Assembly (NCBI RefSeq): GCF_907165045.1
Contig: NZ_CAJRAU010000001.1
Location: 806,001 to 870,000 of the forward strand
From: Dyadobacter linearis
GTDB taxonomy: Bacteria; Bacteroidota; Bacteroidia; Cytophagales; Spirosomataceae
Reading direction: 5' to 3'
Length of the DNA: 64,000 bases
The translations under genes and the position numbers were made by a program. Numbering within the stretch: position 1 is the first letter of the stretch; the number at the start of each line of letters is the position of its first letter. Of the stretch, positions 1 through 7,778 are shown piece after piece. The notes below the pieces were generated by a model. That model had not been told where the DNA came from, ran no database searches, and worked only from the letters and a program-made list of their open reading frames with translations.

Positions 1-87
1 CAGGAAGAATTACGTAAAAAAGCCCGTGATCTAATCGACAGGGTTTATGAGATACGTAACAAAGTTATGAACGATGATGATAGTTGA
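1..87 (+). CDS. C-terminal end of a gene cut by the window edge
   Basis: Frame 1 is open from the first base to the TGA at 85-87 and encodes 28 residues, rich in charged residues (EELRKKARDLIDRVYEIR), with a helical or coiled-coil look. A strong hairpin terminator follows immediately, which supports this being the true end of a transcribed gene. The start lies outside the window and no family can be assigned from so short a tail. Confidence 0.6.
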   Translation, partial: QEELRKKARDLIDRVYEIRNKVMNDDDS

Positions 88-115
88 AGCCGGGACAATG
101 ATCCCGGCTTTTTTA
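88..115 (+). terminator. Rho-independent terminator
   Basis: An 8-bp perfect stem (AGCCGGGA/TCCCGGCT) with a 6-base loop is followed by a run of T. It starts one base after the stop codon of the partial gene, so it ends that transcript. Confidence 0.85.
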
Positions 116-199
116 TTGTCTTACCTCGGGACAGGGGAAGCCCCTCTGAATCTGGCATGCATTTTGTTAAGTGGCGAGCTCACAAAAACTTACTCCGCT

Positions 200-373
200 A
201 TGAACATCTACACAAAGCCTTCCAATGCTGATCAATATGAAGCGATTGCTCAAATAGCAAGAGAGAGAATGGACGTCTTAGAAGAACGTAATTTAACCTT
301 CCACAATAAAGCCAAGGAGCTCAACGAGCGCATCCTGAAAATTGCAAGGATGATCGAAGAGATTCAAGAATAG
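200..373 (+). CDS. small helical hypothetical protein (57 aa)
   Basis: The frame is open further upstream, from 74, but that part overlaps the terminator at 88-115. The first ATG after it, at 200, is therefore preferred (start MNIYTKPSNADQYEA). The product is almost entirely charged helix (IARERMDVLEERN, KELNERILKIARMIEEIQE) and could form a short coiled coil. No family is recognised. It lies between a terminator and a convergent minus-strand gene, and whether it is expressed is uncertain. Confidence 0.4.
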   Translation: MNIYTKPSNADQYEAIAQIARERMDVLEERNLTFHNKAKELNERILKIARMIEEIQE

Positions 374-437
374 CCAAAATGGCTTCACGTCTACCGGTTC
401 CCTGTTTTGTTGCAAGCCGTATATGGTTGCCATTTGT

Positions 438-1196
438 TTAATACAATGGCAGATTAATAGGCTGTATTTTCTCCATCGTTCCGTCACGCAGTACATATTG
501 ATAGTACCCATCCAGGTTTCTGATTTGATATCCTTCATCCCCAAATCTATCAATTTGCCTGCGTTCAAATTGCTGCTTTCTGATGCGTAATGCTATAAAT
601 TCGGACAGGTCAAGCTTTTCATTTGGCAATTTATCTGAATAGACGTTTTGCAGCTCATGAATATTTTGTAGCCCAATCCATTCATTCATCGTTTTGCTAA
701 ATTTTGCTTTAAAAAGCACTGCATTGTCACATGCACGCAAAACTTCATATCCGGTATGGGTTCTTTCGAATTGAAATTCAGTTAGGTCCGAATAGTCCAC
801 ATGGGGATTAGACCTCGTCAGCTCTTCATACAGCTTGCCGGGACCTTCCTTCCAGGCCGGGCTTTCTTGCCATCTCTCGATACTAATGAGCTTGGTAGCG
901 CCGACAACGAATTGTTTTTGCTCGCTTAACTTAGGATACCCAAACTGCGATGGTTCAAAGTTAATTGGCCAGGCATATTCATTGGTCGCGATATCCACTT
1001 CAAATTGTTTACCATGCTCAATCTCTTTGACCGCAATTTTCGTCCCAGCTACTGATATTACCTCCCAAATTGAAGAATAGCTTTTACTTTCCTTATAGAT
1101 GGTCGTTATGGAAACGATGTTGCCTGGACGGAGAGAACTGAATTTAGTCGACCCAAATCGGTCTCGATCTACTTTTGAAGCAACTTGTTTGTTCAT
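438..1196 (-). CDS. conserved hypothetical protein, paralogue of the next gene upstream
   Basis: This 252-aa protein has no signal peptide or membrane segment. It shares two landmarks with the 177-aa protein encoded just upstream at 1208-1741. The first is a mid-protein INFEPSQFGYPKL block (INLEPSRLGIEP in the neighbour). The second is a late GLQNIHELQNVY block (GIQYVHELQNIY in the neighbour). The H-x-LQN-x-Y motif recurs in Bacteroidota phage and plasmid-borne hypothetical proteins as far as I recall; its role is unknown. Residues from about 200 to 252 form an extra C-terminal part absent from the neighbour. The two genes are 11 bases apart and probably co-transcribed. Their shared architecture indicates a tandem duplication followed by divergence. 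Confidence 0.65.
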   Translation of the reverse strand: MNKQVASKVDRDRFGSTKFSSLRPGNIVSITTIYKESKSYSSIWEVISVAGTKIAVKEIEHGKQFEVDIATNEYAWPINFEPSQFGYPKLSEQKQFVVGATKLISIERWQESPAWKEGPGKLYEELTRSNPHVDYSDLTEFQFERTHTGYEVLRACDNAVLFKAKFSKTMNEWIGLQNIHELQNVYSDKLPNEKLDLSEFIALRIRKQQFERRQIDRFGDEGYQIRNLDGYYQYVLRDGTMEKIQPINLPLY

Positions 1197-1207
1197 AATC
1201 GTTGTAT

Positions 1208-1741
1208 TTAGGACAGGCTTGAAATAATTAATTTATCCAGCTCGTCTTTCATTTCTGGAAAATAATCTTCGTAGATGTTTTGTAATTCATGAACATACTG
1301 AATACCGAAGTAGATATTCTCCTCTGGTACATATCGCTGTTCGGCCAACTTTGCCTTAGTTTCTCGATCAATAACCTCGAATCCCCTTTTGTTATATGTG
1401 ACTGTATTCGGCGGCTCGTCTTCGTAATTTGTAACTTCAAAATTACTTATGTCAATAAGTATTAAATCATTGTTGTGAAATAGTTTCAGGCGATCATGTG
1501 GCTCAATTCCCAGACGGGACGGTTCCAAGTTAATCGAAAGAAAATCGGATTCTTTTTTAGGATTAATAAAGTATTGTTTTCCGTTTTTGACATCTTCTAA
1601 TACTAATGTTGGTTTTCCCGTGTACATGTGAACTGTCCTCAACAGAGCAAGGTTTCCGCTCAATAAAAAGAAATTCCCCTCCCTAAAATCGCTGTAGCGT
1701 GTCCATCCAAGTTTCTGTTCTATGTCCACTTCCATCATCAC
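1208..1741 (-). CDS. conserved hypothetical protein with HELQN motif
   Basis: This 177-aa soluble protein begins MMMEVDIEQKLGWTRYSDFREGNFFLL and carries the INLEPS block and the YVHELQNIYEDYF block near its C terminus. It is the shorter paralogue of the 438-1196 product. Its start overlaps the stop of the upstream glycosylase gene by 4 bases (1738-1741), so translation is probably coupled within one minus-strand operon. That links it to a DNA-repair-type gene in an accessory region, but no activity can be inferred from the sequence. Confidence 0.65.
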   Translation of the reverse strand: MMMEVDIEQKLGWTRYSDFREGNFFLLSGNLALLRTVHMYTGKPTLVLEDVKNGKQYFINPKKESDFLSINLEPSRLGIEPHDRLKLFHNNDLILIDISNFEVTNYEDEPPNTVTYNKRGFEVIDRETKAKLAEQRYVPEENIYFGIQYVHELQNIYEDYFPEMKDELDKLIISSLS

Positions 1742-2538
1742 TTACGGTTAATTATGTCGTATAAAACCTGATTATCAGTATAATATGTCTTCGAAGTTCC
1801 AACCTTACCTTTCAATATTTCATATCCATCCGGAGCGTACTTTTTCGAAGAATTATGAATGAATCGGTGATCGTAGTTCTCCATCTCGAAAACCTTGTCG
1901 TTCAATTTAAGCTTTTCAAGCCCATCGGTAGCTTCTTTGGTGACCGATTTAATTGATTCGAACAAATCTTTCACCTTCCCTGCCGGGATAGCATTCGCGT
2001 CCGAGAATGGTGAAATTTTGCTATGCCAGAGGATCTCGTCTGCGTATGCATTTCCTATGCCACGCATTACTTTTTGATCAAGAATTAACTCTTTAATTTT
2101 CTTTGAGCGTTTTGCCAAGATGCCTTTAAGATAATCAAGGGAAAACTCTTCACTCATAATATCTGGCACATCTGGGATTTCAGGATTGAGGATCGGCTTT
2201 GCCTGCCCCATTCCATCGGCGACAGCTATACCAGCTTCGTTCTCGAAAATCAGCCTGAAAATCGGGTACTTAATCTCCTCATCGGTGGGGAGTAGATGCA
2301 TCCGGCCGGTGAGCATCATGTGTATGCCAAGCACATTCCCATTATCAAACTGCAAATGCAGCTCTTTCCCGTTTCGCGTGACGCTTTGAAGCTTTCCGCC
2401 TGGGATTTTAGCATCAAACTCTTCCTGGCTGGCTTTGACCCTCTTTTTCCAAAGGATCTCGATTGATTCGACTCTCTGACCTTTAAAGTGTTTTTGCAGG
2501 GTCAGCCCTACAAGGTTCAATTCAGGTACTTCTGGCAT
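1738..2538 (-). CDS. Fpg/Nei-family DNA glycosylase, zinc-finger-less
   Basis: The N terminus M-PEVPEL corresponds to the canonical M-PELPEVE start of Fpg/MutM/Nei enzymes, where Pro2 acts as the Schiff-base nucleophile and Glu3 is catalytic. Lys58 (NGKEL) sits where the family's conserved beta-strand lysine is expected. The helix-two-turn-helix signature is clear at 160-169 (GIGNAYADEI). The usual C-terminal four-cysteine zinc finger is missing; the region ends YYTDNQVLYDIINRK, as in zincless-finger members. At 266 aa the length is normal. It should excise oxidised bases from DNA and nick the abasic site. It overlaps the next gene by 4 bases. The order Pro-Glu-Val-Pro-Glu-Leu is unusual and marks a divergent subfamily. 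Confidence 0.85.
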   Translation of the reverse strand: MPEVPELNLVGLTLQKHFKGQRVESIEILWKKRVKASQEEFDAKIPGGKLQSVTRNGKELHLQFDNGNVLGIHMMLTGRMHLLPTDEEIKYPIFRLIFENEAGIAVADGMGQAKPILNPEIPDVPDIMSEEFSLDYLKGILAKRSKKIKELILDQKVMRGIGNAYADEILWHSKISPFSDANAIPAGKVKDLFESIKSVTKEATDGLEKLKLNDKVFEMENYDHRFIHNSSKKYAPDGYEILKGKVGTSKTYYTDNQVLYDIINRK

Positions 2539-2625
2539 ATTTCTAGGATAAGGTTAGGTGCTGTGCTAAGCTTTAATTTAAATATTTGCATTTTTATTTT
2601 TTCAACCGGTCAATTGCTTTATTTA

Positions 2626-3003
2626 ATGGACACTCACGTCGCAGAGATTATTGATTTTGAGATTCAGCAATTGGATGCTGACGGCCTGCAACCAACGATC
2701 AGCGGCGCGGCATTGTCCGCTGTTCTCAAATTACAGATCGGCGCCAAGTTTTACAGGTTCGGCGGCAGAAATCTTTTTGCCTCAGTACCCAATGCAGAGA
2801 CTCTTGACTTTACTGGATTTTTCATTCTTCGATGCATGCAGGTCCTCCGTGTTTCCAAATCATCTGCGATGGTAGGTGAAATAATAAAAGTATGTGTGGA
2901 CGGCGACAAAGTTGTTGGTATTACCTCACTAGGATTTGACGACTTCTTTTATCCTGTTGAAGAGTTCGAAAATCTTGCAAACGGTGAAAATGATGAAGAT
3001 TAA
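2626..3003 (+). CDS. hypothetical protein (125 aa)
   Basis: The frame is open from 2488, but that part would overlap the start of the divergent glycosylase gene, so the ATG at 2626 (MDTHVAEIIDFEIQQL) is chosen. The product is soluble and slightly acidic, with alternating hydrophobic strands and an acidic tail (ENLANGENDED). No family is recognised. It is transcribed away from the glycosylase gene and converges on the SRAP gene with a gap of one base. Confidence 0.55.
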   Translation: MDTHVAEIIDFEIQQLDADGLQPTISGAALSAVLKLQIGAKFYRFGGRNLFASVPNAETLDFTGFFILRCMQVLRVSKSSAMVGEIIKVCVDGDKVVGITSLGFDDFFYPVEEFENLANGENDED

Positions 3004-3004
3004 G

Positions 3005-3859
3005 TCAAAACAATGAAATTTGAGGGGAATAAGACCCGGGCAATCCTGTGCCGGCCAGCTGAGGATAGTTCACTGGATATGGATCCTCTCCTGTAAACTG
3101 GAACTTCTGGTTAATCGAAAATGCCTCCATCTTTTCCTCGGAAAATTGGAAGGTGGCAAGCTCAGTCATTCGCTCCGGCTGCACATCTGTCATCATCCAT
3201 TCCCATGCTAATTCGTCAGGAAGAAGCGTCGGCATCCGCTTTTTCGAATTGTGAATTAGAGCCGTTAATGGATTTGCTTCGGTAGTGATAATTGAAAGTG
3301 TATCCATTGTTTCACCGGTTTCCTGATCAGTCCAGGGATTCCAAATCCCAGCCATAAAGAAATACTCCTTCCCTTTTACTTTGATCGCAAAAGGGTATTT
3401 GTCAGGTGTTTTGAGCAGCTCCCCGGTCCGCTTATTTGTCCGGTATACATGATGCCATTCATAGTATTGATTCGAAATTATTAAGCACCGTCTACTTAGC
3501 GCCGCTTCACTGTAAATCTTAGGCTTTTTTGTTTTTGGATTTATCAAAATCAGCTCCTCTCCACGGGCATTTTCCGTATCATATCCGGTTTGATGTGTCC
3601 CATCGTCCTTTTTATATCCATTTTCGAACCGCTTCACCATTTCCATATTTTTAAGCTCGCTCGGGATAAAACCCCAGCGCATAGTTGTGATCTCGAAATC
3701 GCTTCGATCTTGGTTTGGCTTCAACACAACCATGGGTGGGGAATCAGGGCCAAGCACAGTTGGCCGCTTCAATTCAGTGATACCCGCAATGGATTTTTCG
3801 AGCTCCATTAAGGTGATATATTCCGTTCGGGTTACCTTTTGACCGTTGTAGTAGCACAT
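3005..3859 (-). CDS. SRAP (SOS response-associated peptidase, YedK/HMCES-like)
   Basis: The 284-aa protein starts with Met-Cys, exposing Cys2 after Met removal, the catalytic and DNA-crosslinking residue of the SRAP family. Other family landmarks are TENARGE (Asn97, Arg99), RRCLIISNQYYEW with Glu134, and the IHNSKKRMP block with His203. Family members cap abasic sites in single-stranded DNA by a thiazolidine crosslink. The RCLIISNQYYEW segment replaces the usual RCLVPADGFYEW, so it belongs to a divergent branch common in Bacteroidota mobile DNA. It is the first of a probable four-gene minus-strand run with genes at 3863, 4140 and 4657. Confidence 0.9.
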   Translation of the reverse strand: MCYYNGQKVTRTEYITLMELEKSIAGITELKRPTVLGPDSPPMVVLKPNQDRSDFEITTMRWGFIPSELKNMEMVKRFENGYKKDDGTHQTGYDTENARGEELILINPKTKKPKIYSEAALSRRCLIISNQYYEWHHVYRTNKRTGELLKTPDKYPFAIKVKGKEYFFMAGIWNPWTDQETGETMDTLSIITTEANPLTALIHNSKKRMPTLLPDELAWEWMMTDVQPERMTELATFQFSEEKMEAFSINQKFQFTGEDPYPVNYPQLAGTGLPGSYSPQISLF

Positions 3860-3862
3860 AAT

Positions 3863-4105
3863 TTAAAGACTTTTAAAGTACTCAACTATTTTAGCCCCAA
3901 TCGAAAGCGCCTCCTTTTGCCTGCCCTCCGGAATTGACATCCAAACTTTACTACCATCGAATACCGTTGACCTGCTAATCATCAGGTTTTTTCTACCATC
4001 TGGAAAGACTACCTCAAAAACCTTCCGCTCAATCATCGTGTGGATTTTGATTTTCAGCTGCATGCCCTCGAATTCTATCTCGAAATCATCTGGAAGAATA
4101 ATCAT
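3863..4105 (-). CDS. hypothetical protein (80 aa)
   Basis: A small soluble protein beginning MIILPDDFEIEFEG, with an alternating strand pattern and a short helix at the end (EALSIGAKIVEYFKSL). It ends 3 bases before the SRAP start codon, so it is very likely in the same transcript. No family is recognised; similar short proteins often sit beside SRAP in Bacteroidota accessory DNA, but I cannot name one. Confidence 0.55.
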   Translation of the reverse strand: MIILPDDFEIEFEGMQLKIKIHTMIERKVFEVVFPDGRKNLMISRSTVFDGSKVWMSIPEGRQKEALSIGAKIVEYFKSL

Positions 4106-4139
4106 ACTTCATGATTTTCTGCCCAATGTATAAAATTTA

Positions 4140-4655
4140 TCAAATACCCTTCCGGTACTCCTTGGGATTTTTGATCACCTTGATATCCTTGATATTGGTT
4201 GGGTGGTAAATGCCCTGATAAAAGTGGAGTATATGTTCAGTTTCGCCTTCTGCAGGCTTGTAAGTCTTCAAAACATTCTGTTGCCCGCGACGCAGTGGTA
4301 TGATGTCTGTGATAATATATAGCCCCGGCGGTACTACGAAGATTTCCTCCTCAATCGTCGGTATCTGATGATCAATGAAGCGCTTCATAATACCTTTGTC
4401 GAGCGGCACTTTAAAAAATTCAAATCCTCCTTCAATGACAGCGCCAATATGTTTTTTAATAAAATCAACCTTTTCGCTTTTGCGGTGTTCACTCCCGACT
4501 CTTACCTGGCGCAATATCATTCTTTTTGAATATGGGTTCTCACCAGACAAAAGCCTTGCTGGAAATGTTGCGCATTCGACAAGGGTATCAGGCTCTATAA
4601 ATACCACGTCGGTAATCCTTAAATATCCCCGTTCATCTGATTCCCAGTGTGCCAT
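4140..4655 (-). CDS. hypothetical protein (171 aa)
   Basis: A soluble protein with the start MAHWESDERGYLRITD and many alternating hydrophobic/charged strands, ending in the basic tail KNPKEYRKGI. It has no cysteine cluster, signal peptide or membrane segment. It lies one base downstream of the 62-aa gene at 4657-4845 and 34 bases upstream of the next gene, consistent with one minus-strand operon leading into SRAP. Function unknown. Confidence 0.55.
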   Translation of the reverse strand: MAHWESDERGYLRITDVVFIEPDTLVECATFPARLLSGENPYSKRMILRQVRVGSEHRKSEKVDFIKKHIGAVIEGGFEFFKVPLDKGIMKRFIDHQIPTIEEEIFVVPPGLYIITDIIPLRRGQQNVLKTYKPAEGETEHILHFYQGIYHPTNIKDIKVIKNPKEYRKGI

Positions 4656-4656
4656 C

Positions 4657-4845
4657 TCATCTCATCCATTTTACGCAAGTGTCGATCTCCCACTTGTCAG
4701 TGTATTTAAACCTGACGACGTAGGCCGCCCCGTCAATGGCAGACAAGTAGCATGGCCCGTAGAATTTGCTATGGACTGGTGTAATTTGATTCAAATATTC
4801 CAGAGCTCCGGAGAGCAAAAATTGCTGAACATCTAGCTTTTTCAT
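4657..4845 (-). CDS. small hypothetical protein (62 aa)
   Basis: Begins MKKLDVQQFLLSGALEYLNQ and ends CVKWMR. It is the first gene of the probable minus-strand run 4845 to 3005 and is followed after one base by the 171-aa gene. No recognised family. The tight spacing is the main support for its being real. Confidence 0.5.
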   Translation of the reverse strand: MKKLDVQQFLLSGALEYLNQITPVHSKFYGPCYLSAIDGAAYVVRFKYTDKWEIDTCVKWMR

Positions 4846-5011
4846 GTTGATGATATTTAAGGTACCAGTATCTTGGTTTCAAAAGTATCAATTCGGTAGC
4901 TAGGAAATCAAGGTTGTGCTGATATTTTTTTTAACCGTTGTTTTGAAGGTTTCAAGTTATCGTTGGGCACAGATATTGTTTCCTTCCTAGTGCACAAACC
5001 TTTACAACAAC

Positions 5012-5521
5012 ATGGATCGTAATTCAGAACTAAACCAAGCTTACCAGGATTGGAAACTGGCCTTCGAAGAAGATTTTCAACCGATTAGTGAGCCCGATAA
5101 AGTATGGGTGGTGCTCTCGGGATTAAACTCGGACCTGCCGCAAGCCGCATTTAGCAGAAAGGAATACGCTGACCTATTGTCGGGTTTTCTCGACACAGAA
5201 GCAGAACCTATCGAAGTGCCAAAAACAGAGGCAGGGTTGGAAATTGACAAATATGTAGAGCCTCTCAGCGATGGGATGCGTCCCTTTCAGATGACGATAA
5301 CTCAAGACGGTGAAATTGTGCATGTTTTAGGACCGGATGACGCCTTAGTTACCATTGAAGAGCCGCAGTTGATTAATGTTCACAGCGATGATCCAGACGC
5401 AGGGGAACTGGTTTGTGATGGCAATATTCAGCTGCTGAAAGGCACCTTTTGGGGTTGGGATGAGCATGAGGCACTAAGAACAGCATTGGCGCTTTTCAAG
5501 ACCGCTCGAACTAACTACTAA
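5012..5521 (+). CDS. acidic hypothetical protein upstream of the MACPF-like gene
   Basis: A 169-aa soluble, strongly acidic protein (for example EAEPIEVPKTEAGLEIDKY and DPDAGELVCDG) ending FKTARTNY. No family is recognised. It starts after the leader GCACAAACCTTTACAACAAC, similar to leaders seen before other plus-strand cargo genes here. The MACPF-like gene starts 189 bases downstream on the same strand, so the two may share a cassette, though the gap argues for separate promoters. It could be a cytoplasmic partner or immunity protein for that neighbour; this is only a positional guess. Confidence 0.55.
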   Translation: MDRNSELNQAYQDWKLAFEEDFQPISEPDKVWVVLSGLNSDLPQAAFSRKEYADLLSGFLDTEAEPIEVPKTEAGLEIDKYVEPLSDGMRPFQMTITQDGEIVHVLGPDDALVTIEEPQLINVHSDDPDAGELVCDGNIQLLKGTFWGWDEHEALRTALALFKTARTNY

Positions 5522-5710
5522 AATGTCGGCTAATGGAACGAGCTAGTGGTCAATAACAGAGAAGGACCTTGTGATCCTTTCATTATTGAGATCGCTTCAA
5601 TACCTAAATATTGACCGGTTAGTAAGAAATCATCCATCTGGATTATTCTGCTTTCGCTATTATTTAAAGAATCGGTACCTTGAAGATGTACTCCAACCAC
5701 TCTCTTTGCA

Positions 5711-7351
5711 ATGTCAAAATTTTCGCAGGCTCTAATTGCCGGTGTGATCTTGGTTATCGCCTCCTATGTGTTGTACTATTTTATCCATAAGGGAAAAGAA
5801 AATCCCATTGCTGGCAATTCCAGCTTAACTGAACTCCCTCCTGATTCTTCCGCGTATGCTGGGAGTGGCTCGCTTGGTTTCGAGCAATACGGTTCCGGGT
5901 ATAACACAATTACCGCCACCGCATGTGAACAATGCATGGAATTCGACATCAGTAATCGCAAAAAGGAATTATTAGTAACGCCTGCGCCGAGTGCGTTATA
6001 CGAATCCGAGCAAATCACTAATACTTTTACTTTGAGAGAAAAACTAGGCTTAGCCGCTTCAGCAAGTTTTAAATACGGAAGCTTTAAGACAGATGGCTCT
6101 TATTCGTATTATGATTCCAAAGGCGTTTCGCAGTACAGTAGTTATGTATTCATACGCGAAACGATCGTCACGGACAAAGTATCATTAGTTGAAAAAAAAA
6201 TGAAGGGCAAGTATAAGGCAATGGCAAAAAAAAACTTCCCTGATTTTGTTGCTCATTGCGGCAATAGTTTTATCCAAGGCGCAACAATGGGAGGAAGGTT
6301 GACGGTCATAGTGCAGATATCTTCATCAACGTTTGAAGAGTTCAAGCAAAACCAGGCTACGCTGAATGCGTCGGCAAATGGCATGTTTGTGAAGGGAAAG
6401 CTATCAAGCAGCCTTGATCAAGTATTCAGTACACTTAAATCATTCAGCAATATTAAGCTGAGCCTAATTAGAGAAGGCGGAGTTGAGGAAATTCCAACGA
6501 TAGATTCCCTACAAAGTTATTCTCTCGCATTTGTGAAGTATGTCAGAGCGCACCCTACCGTGATTGAAACGAAAAGGGAAAATTATATCAGTATTCTCGG
6601 GAATGATGCGATTGCAAAATTTAATCGCCTAAATAATCTTACGTATGCCTTACAAAGCTTGACACCAACGATGGATCGGTGTATGGAGAATCGTTGGAAC
6701 CTTCTATATATCCGCAATAATTTGGATCAATTTCCCCGATCTACTGAAGACGATTGGCCGAATCTCTGGGACGCCAATGAAAATCAAATAGCCTATCTAA
6801 ATCAGGTGGCGGACTCGTTATCTTCAATTTATGTTTCGGAGCCAACGTTAAGACTACCGAAAATTCCAAAGCCCGTCAAAGTATCTCTAACGCGTGTCAA
6901 CGCAAAACCATCAAATGAAGAGGCTCCGATATTTGATACAGGCTGGAAGGACTATGACGTCTCAAAAATGGGAGACCAAGTTGTAGGGACTATTCCACCT
7001 GGGGTCCGAGGTGCGAGAGTACTTATAAGTGGAGGAATATCACTTTCAAATTCAGAGCAATGCTTTGATTTCTTGGGTACAGCCGGAGTCCTGTTTCTTC
7101 GCGTTAATGTGATCGTTCGAGATAAGTCCACGGGGGTATTATTATATCAAACTATTGCAGGCGCCCAAAGTGTCGACCTTCCTTATAGTAATGCTCAAGT
7201 CTTTGTTGCTGCGAGCTTTTATAATAGAAATCCTTTTCATCATTTGAACAATACACAACCGATCATGAGGCAAGTTTCGATGCCTATAGATAGAATTAGG
7301 AAGTGCAGTGACGCAAGCAAATTATTGAAGTCCGCAGTATCGAGTTGGTAG
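5711..7351 (+). CDS. membrane-anchored protein with MACPF/perforin-like signature
   Basis: 546 aa. One N-terminal hydrophobic segment (about residues 7-25) can serve as signal anchor. Residues 60-75 (YGSGYNTITATAC) and the block at 176-201 (FVAHCGNSFIQGATMGGRL) resemble the opening and the Y/C-G-x-x-F...GG core of MACPF pore-forming domains. A second Gly pair follows in LIREGG (253-257), where MACPF proteins have a conserved turn. The serine-rich strands around 110-145 would suit a membrane-inserting hairpin. Residues from about 410 to the end form a separate beta-rich domain. Bacteroidota MACPF proteins include secreted toxins that kill competitors. The assignment rests on motif resemblance only. 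Confidence 0.5.
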   Translation: MSKFSQALIAGVILVIASYVLYYFIHKGKENPIAGNSSLTELPPDSSAYAGSGSLGFEQYGSGYNTITATACEQCMEFDISNRKKELLVTPAPSALYESEQITNTFTLREKLGLAASASFKYGSFKTDGSYSYYDSKGVSQYSSYVFIRETIVTDKVSLVEKKMKGKYKAMAKKNFPDFVAHCGNSFIQGATMGGRLTVIVQISSSTFEEFKQNQATLNASANGMFVKGKLSSSLDQVFSTLKSFSNIKLSLIREGGVEEIPTIDSLQSYSLAFVKYVRAHPTVIETKRENYISILGNDAIAKFNRLNNLTYALQSLTPTMDRCMENRWNLLYIRNNLDQFPRSTEDDWPNLWDANENQIAYLNQVADSLSSIYVSEPTLRLPKIPKPVKVSLTRVNAKPSNEEAPIFDTGWKDYDVSKMGDQVVGTIPPGVRGARVLISGGISLSNSEQCFDFLGTAGVLFLRVNVIVRDKSTGVLLYQTIAGAQSVDLPYSNAQVFVAASFYNRNPFHHLNNTQPIMRQVSMPIDRIRKCSDASKLLKSAVSSW

Positions 7352-7559
7352 CATCAAAGCCGAGTTGCGACCGAAGCAGTTCAATTTACCGTTAATTTCT
7401 AAGAGGTAATATAAAGCAACTTATGTTTTGAGTCACGGGAAACATCATGTTCATTGTCCTTTGAAACTTTGACTGTCATATTGAGGGCAGATTTAGAGGA
7501 AGATGGTCGAGGTATGAATCAGCTTTTTTTGAGGATAGACTCTTCAATCATTCGCGTGA
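7352..7559. other. non-coding gap after the MACPF-like gene
   Basis: No credible reading frame or RNA gene is seen here on either strand. It separates the plus-strand MACPF-like gene from the convergent minus-strand integrase array. Confidence 0.5.
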
Positions 7560-7591
7560 TAAAAAGGACTTTACTCCGAAGAGTAAAGTCC
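7560..7591 (-). terminator. minus-strand terminator with UUCG tetraloop
   Basis: An 11-bp perfect stem (GGACTTTACTC/GAGTAAAGTCC, 7566-7591) closes on CGAA in the plus strand, that is a C(UUCG)G tetraloop in the minus-strand RNA. The minus-strand reading continues into TTTTTATC. It lies downstream of the integrase array and should end that transcript. Confidence 0.8.
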
Positions 7592-7632
7592 AAAATAGAC
7601 TAGTGAATTGTGAGCGGCTACAATCGTAAGTA

Positions 7633-7734
7633 TCAAGCTTTCCACTCCGGTACTACTCGCTTTTGACGCATTTTATCATATACCCGAACAAATCGTGTAG
7701 ATGAATGTCCAAACATCCGCGCTTCTGCCTCGAA
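7633..7734 (-). pseudogene. 3' relic of a third tyrosine integrase
   Basis: On the minus strand this stretch reads FEAEARMFGHSSTRFVRVY, continuing DKMRQKRVVPEWKA and a stop. It aligns without gaps to the C termini of the two complete integrases upstream (FESVAGMLGHTSTRFVRVY...TEWKA and EESVAKMLGHTSTKFVKVY...AEWKE). The active-site His and Tyr positions are kept. Upstream coding sequence is gone: homology stops at 7734, just before the hairpin at 7750. It is about 34 codons and cannot be functional alone. Confidence 0.85.
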
Positions 7735-7749
7735 AAACATAGCACCGAG

Positions 7750-7778
7750 GTAAGGCTCCGTATTGTACGGGGCCTTAC
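7750..7778. repeat. 13-bp inverted repeat between integrase relic and integrase
   Basis: GTAAGGCTCCGTA pairs with TACGGGGCCTTAC over 13 positions (one G-T pair) with a 3-base loop. It abuts the stop codon of the 579-aa integrase. On the minus strand no T run follows directly, so it may be a transcript-end stabiliser or a recombination site, not a classical terminator. Confidence 0.7.

Noticed and set aside
74..199. upstream extension of the 57-aa gene
   Set aside because: It would run through the strong terminator hairpin at 88-115, so the start at 200 is preferred.
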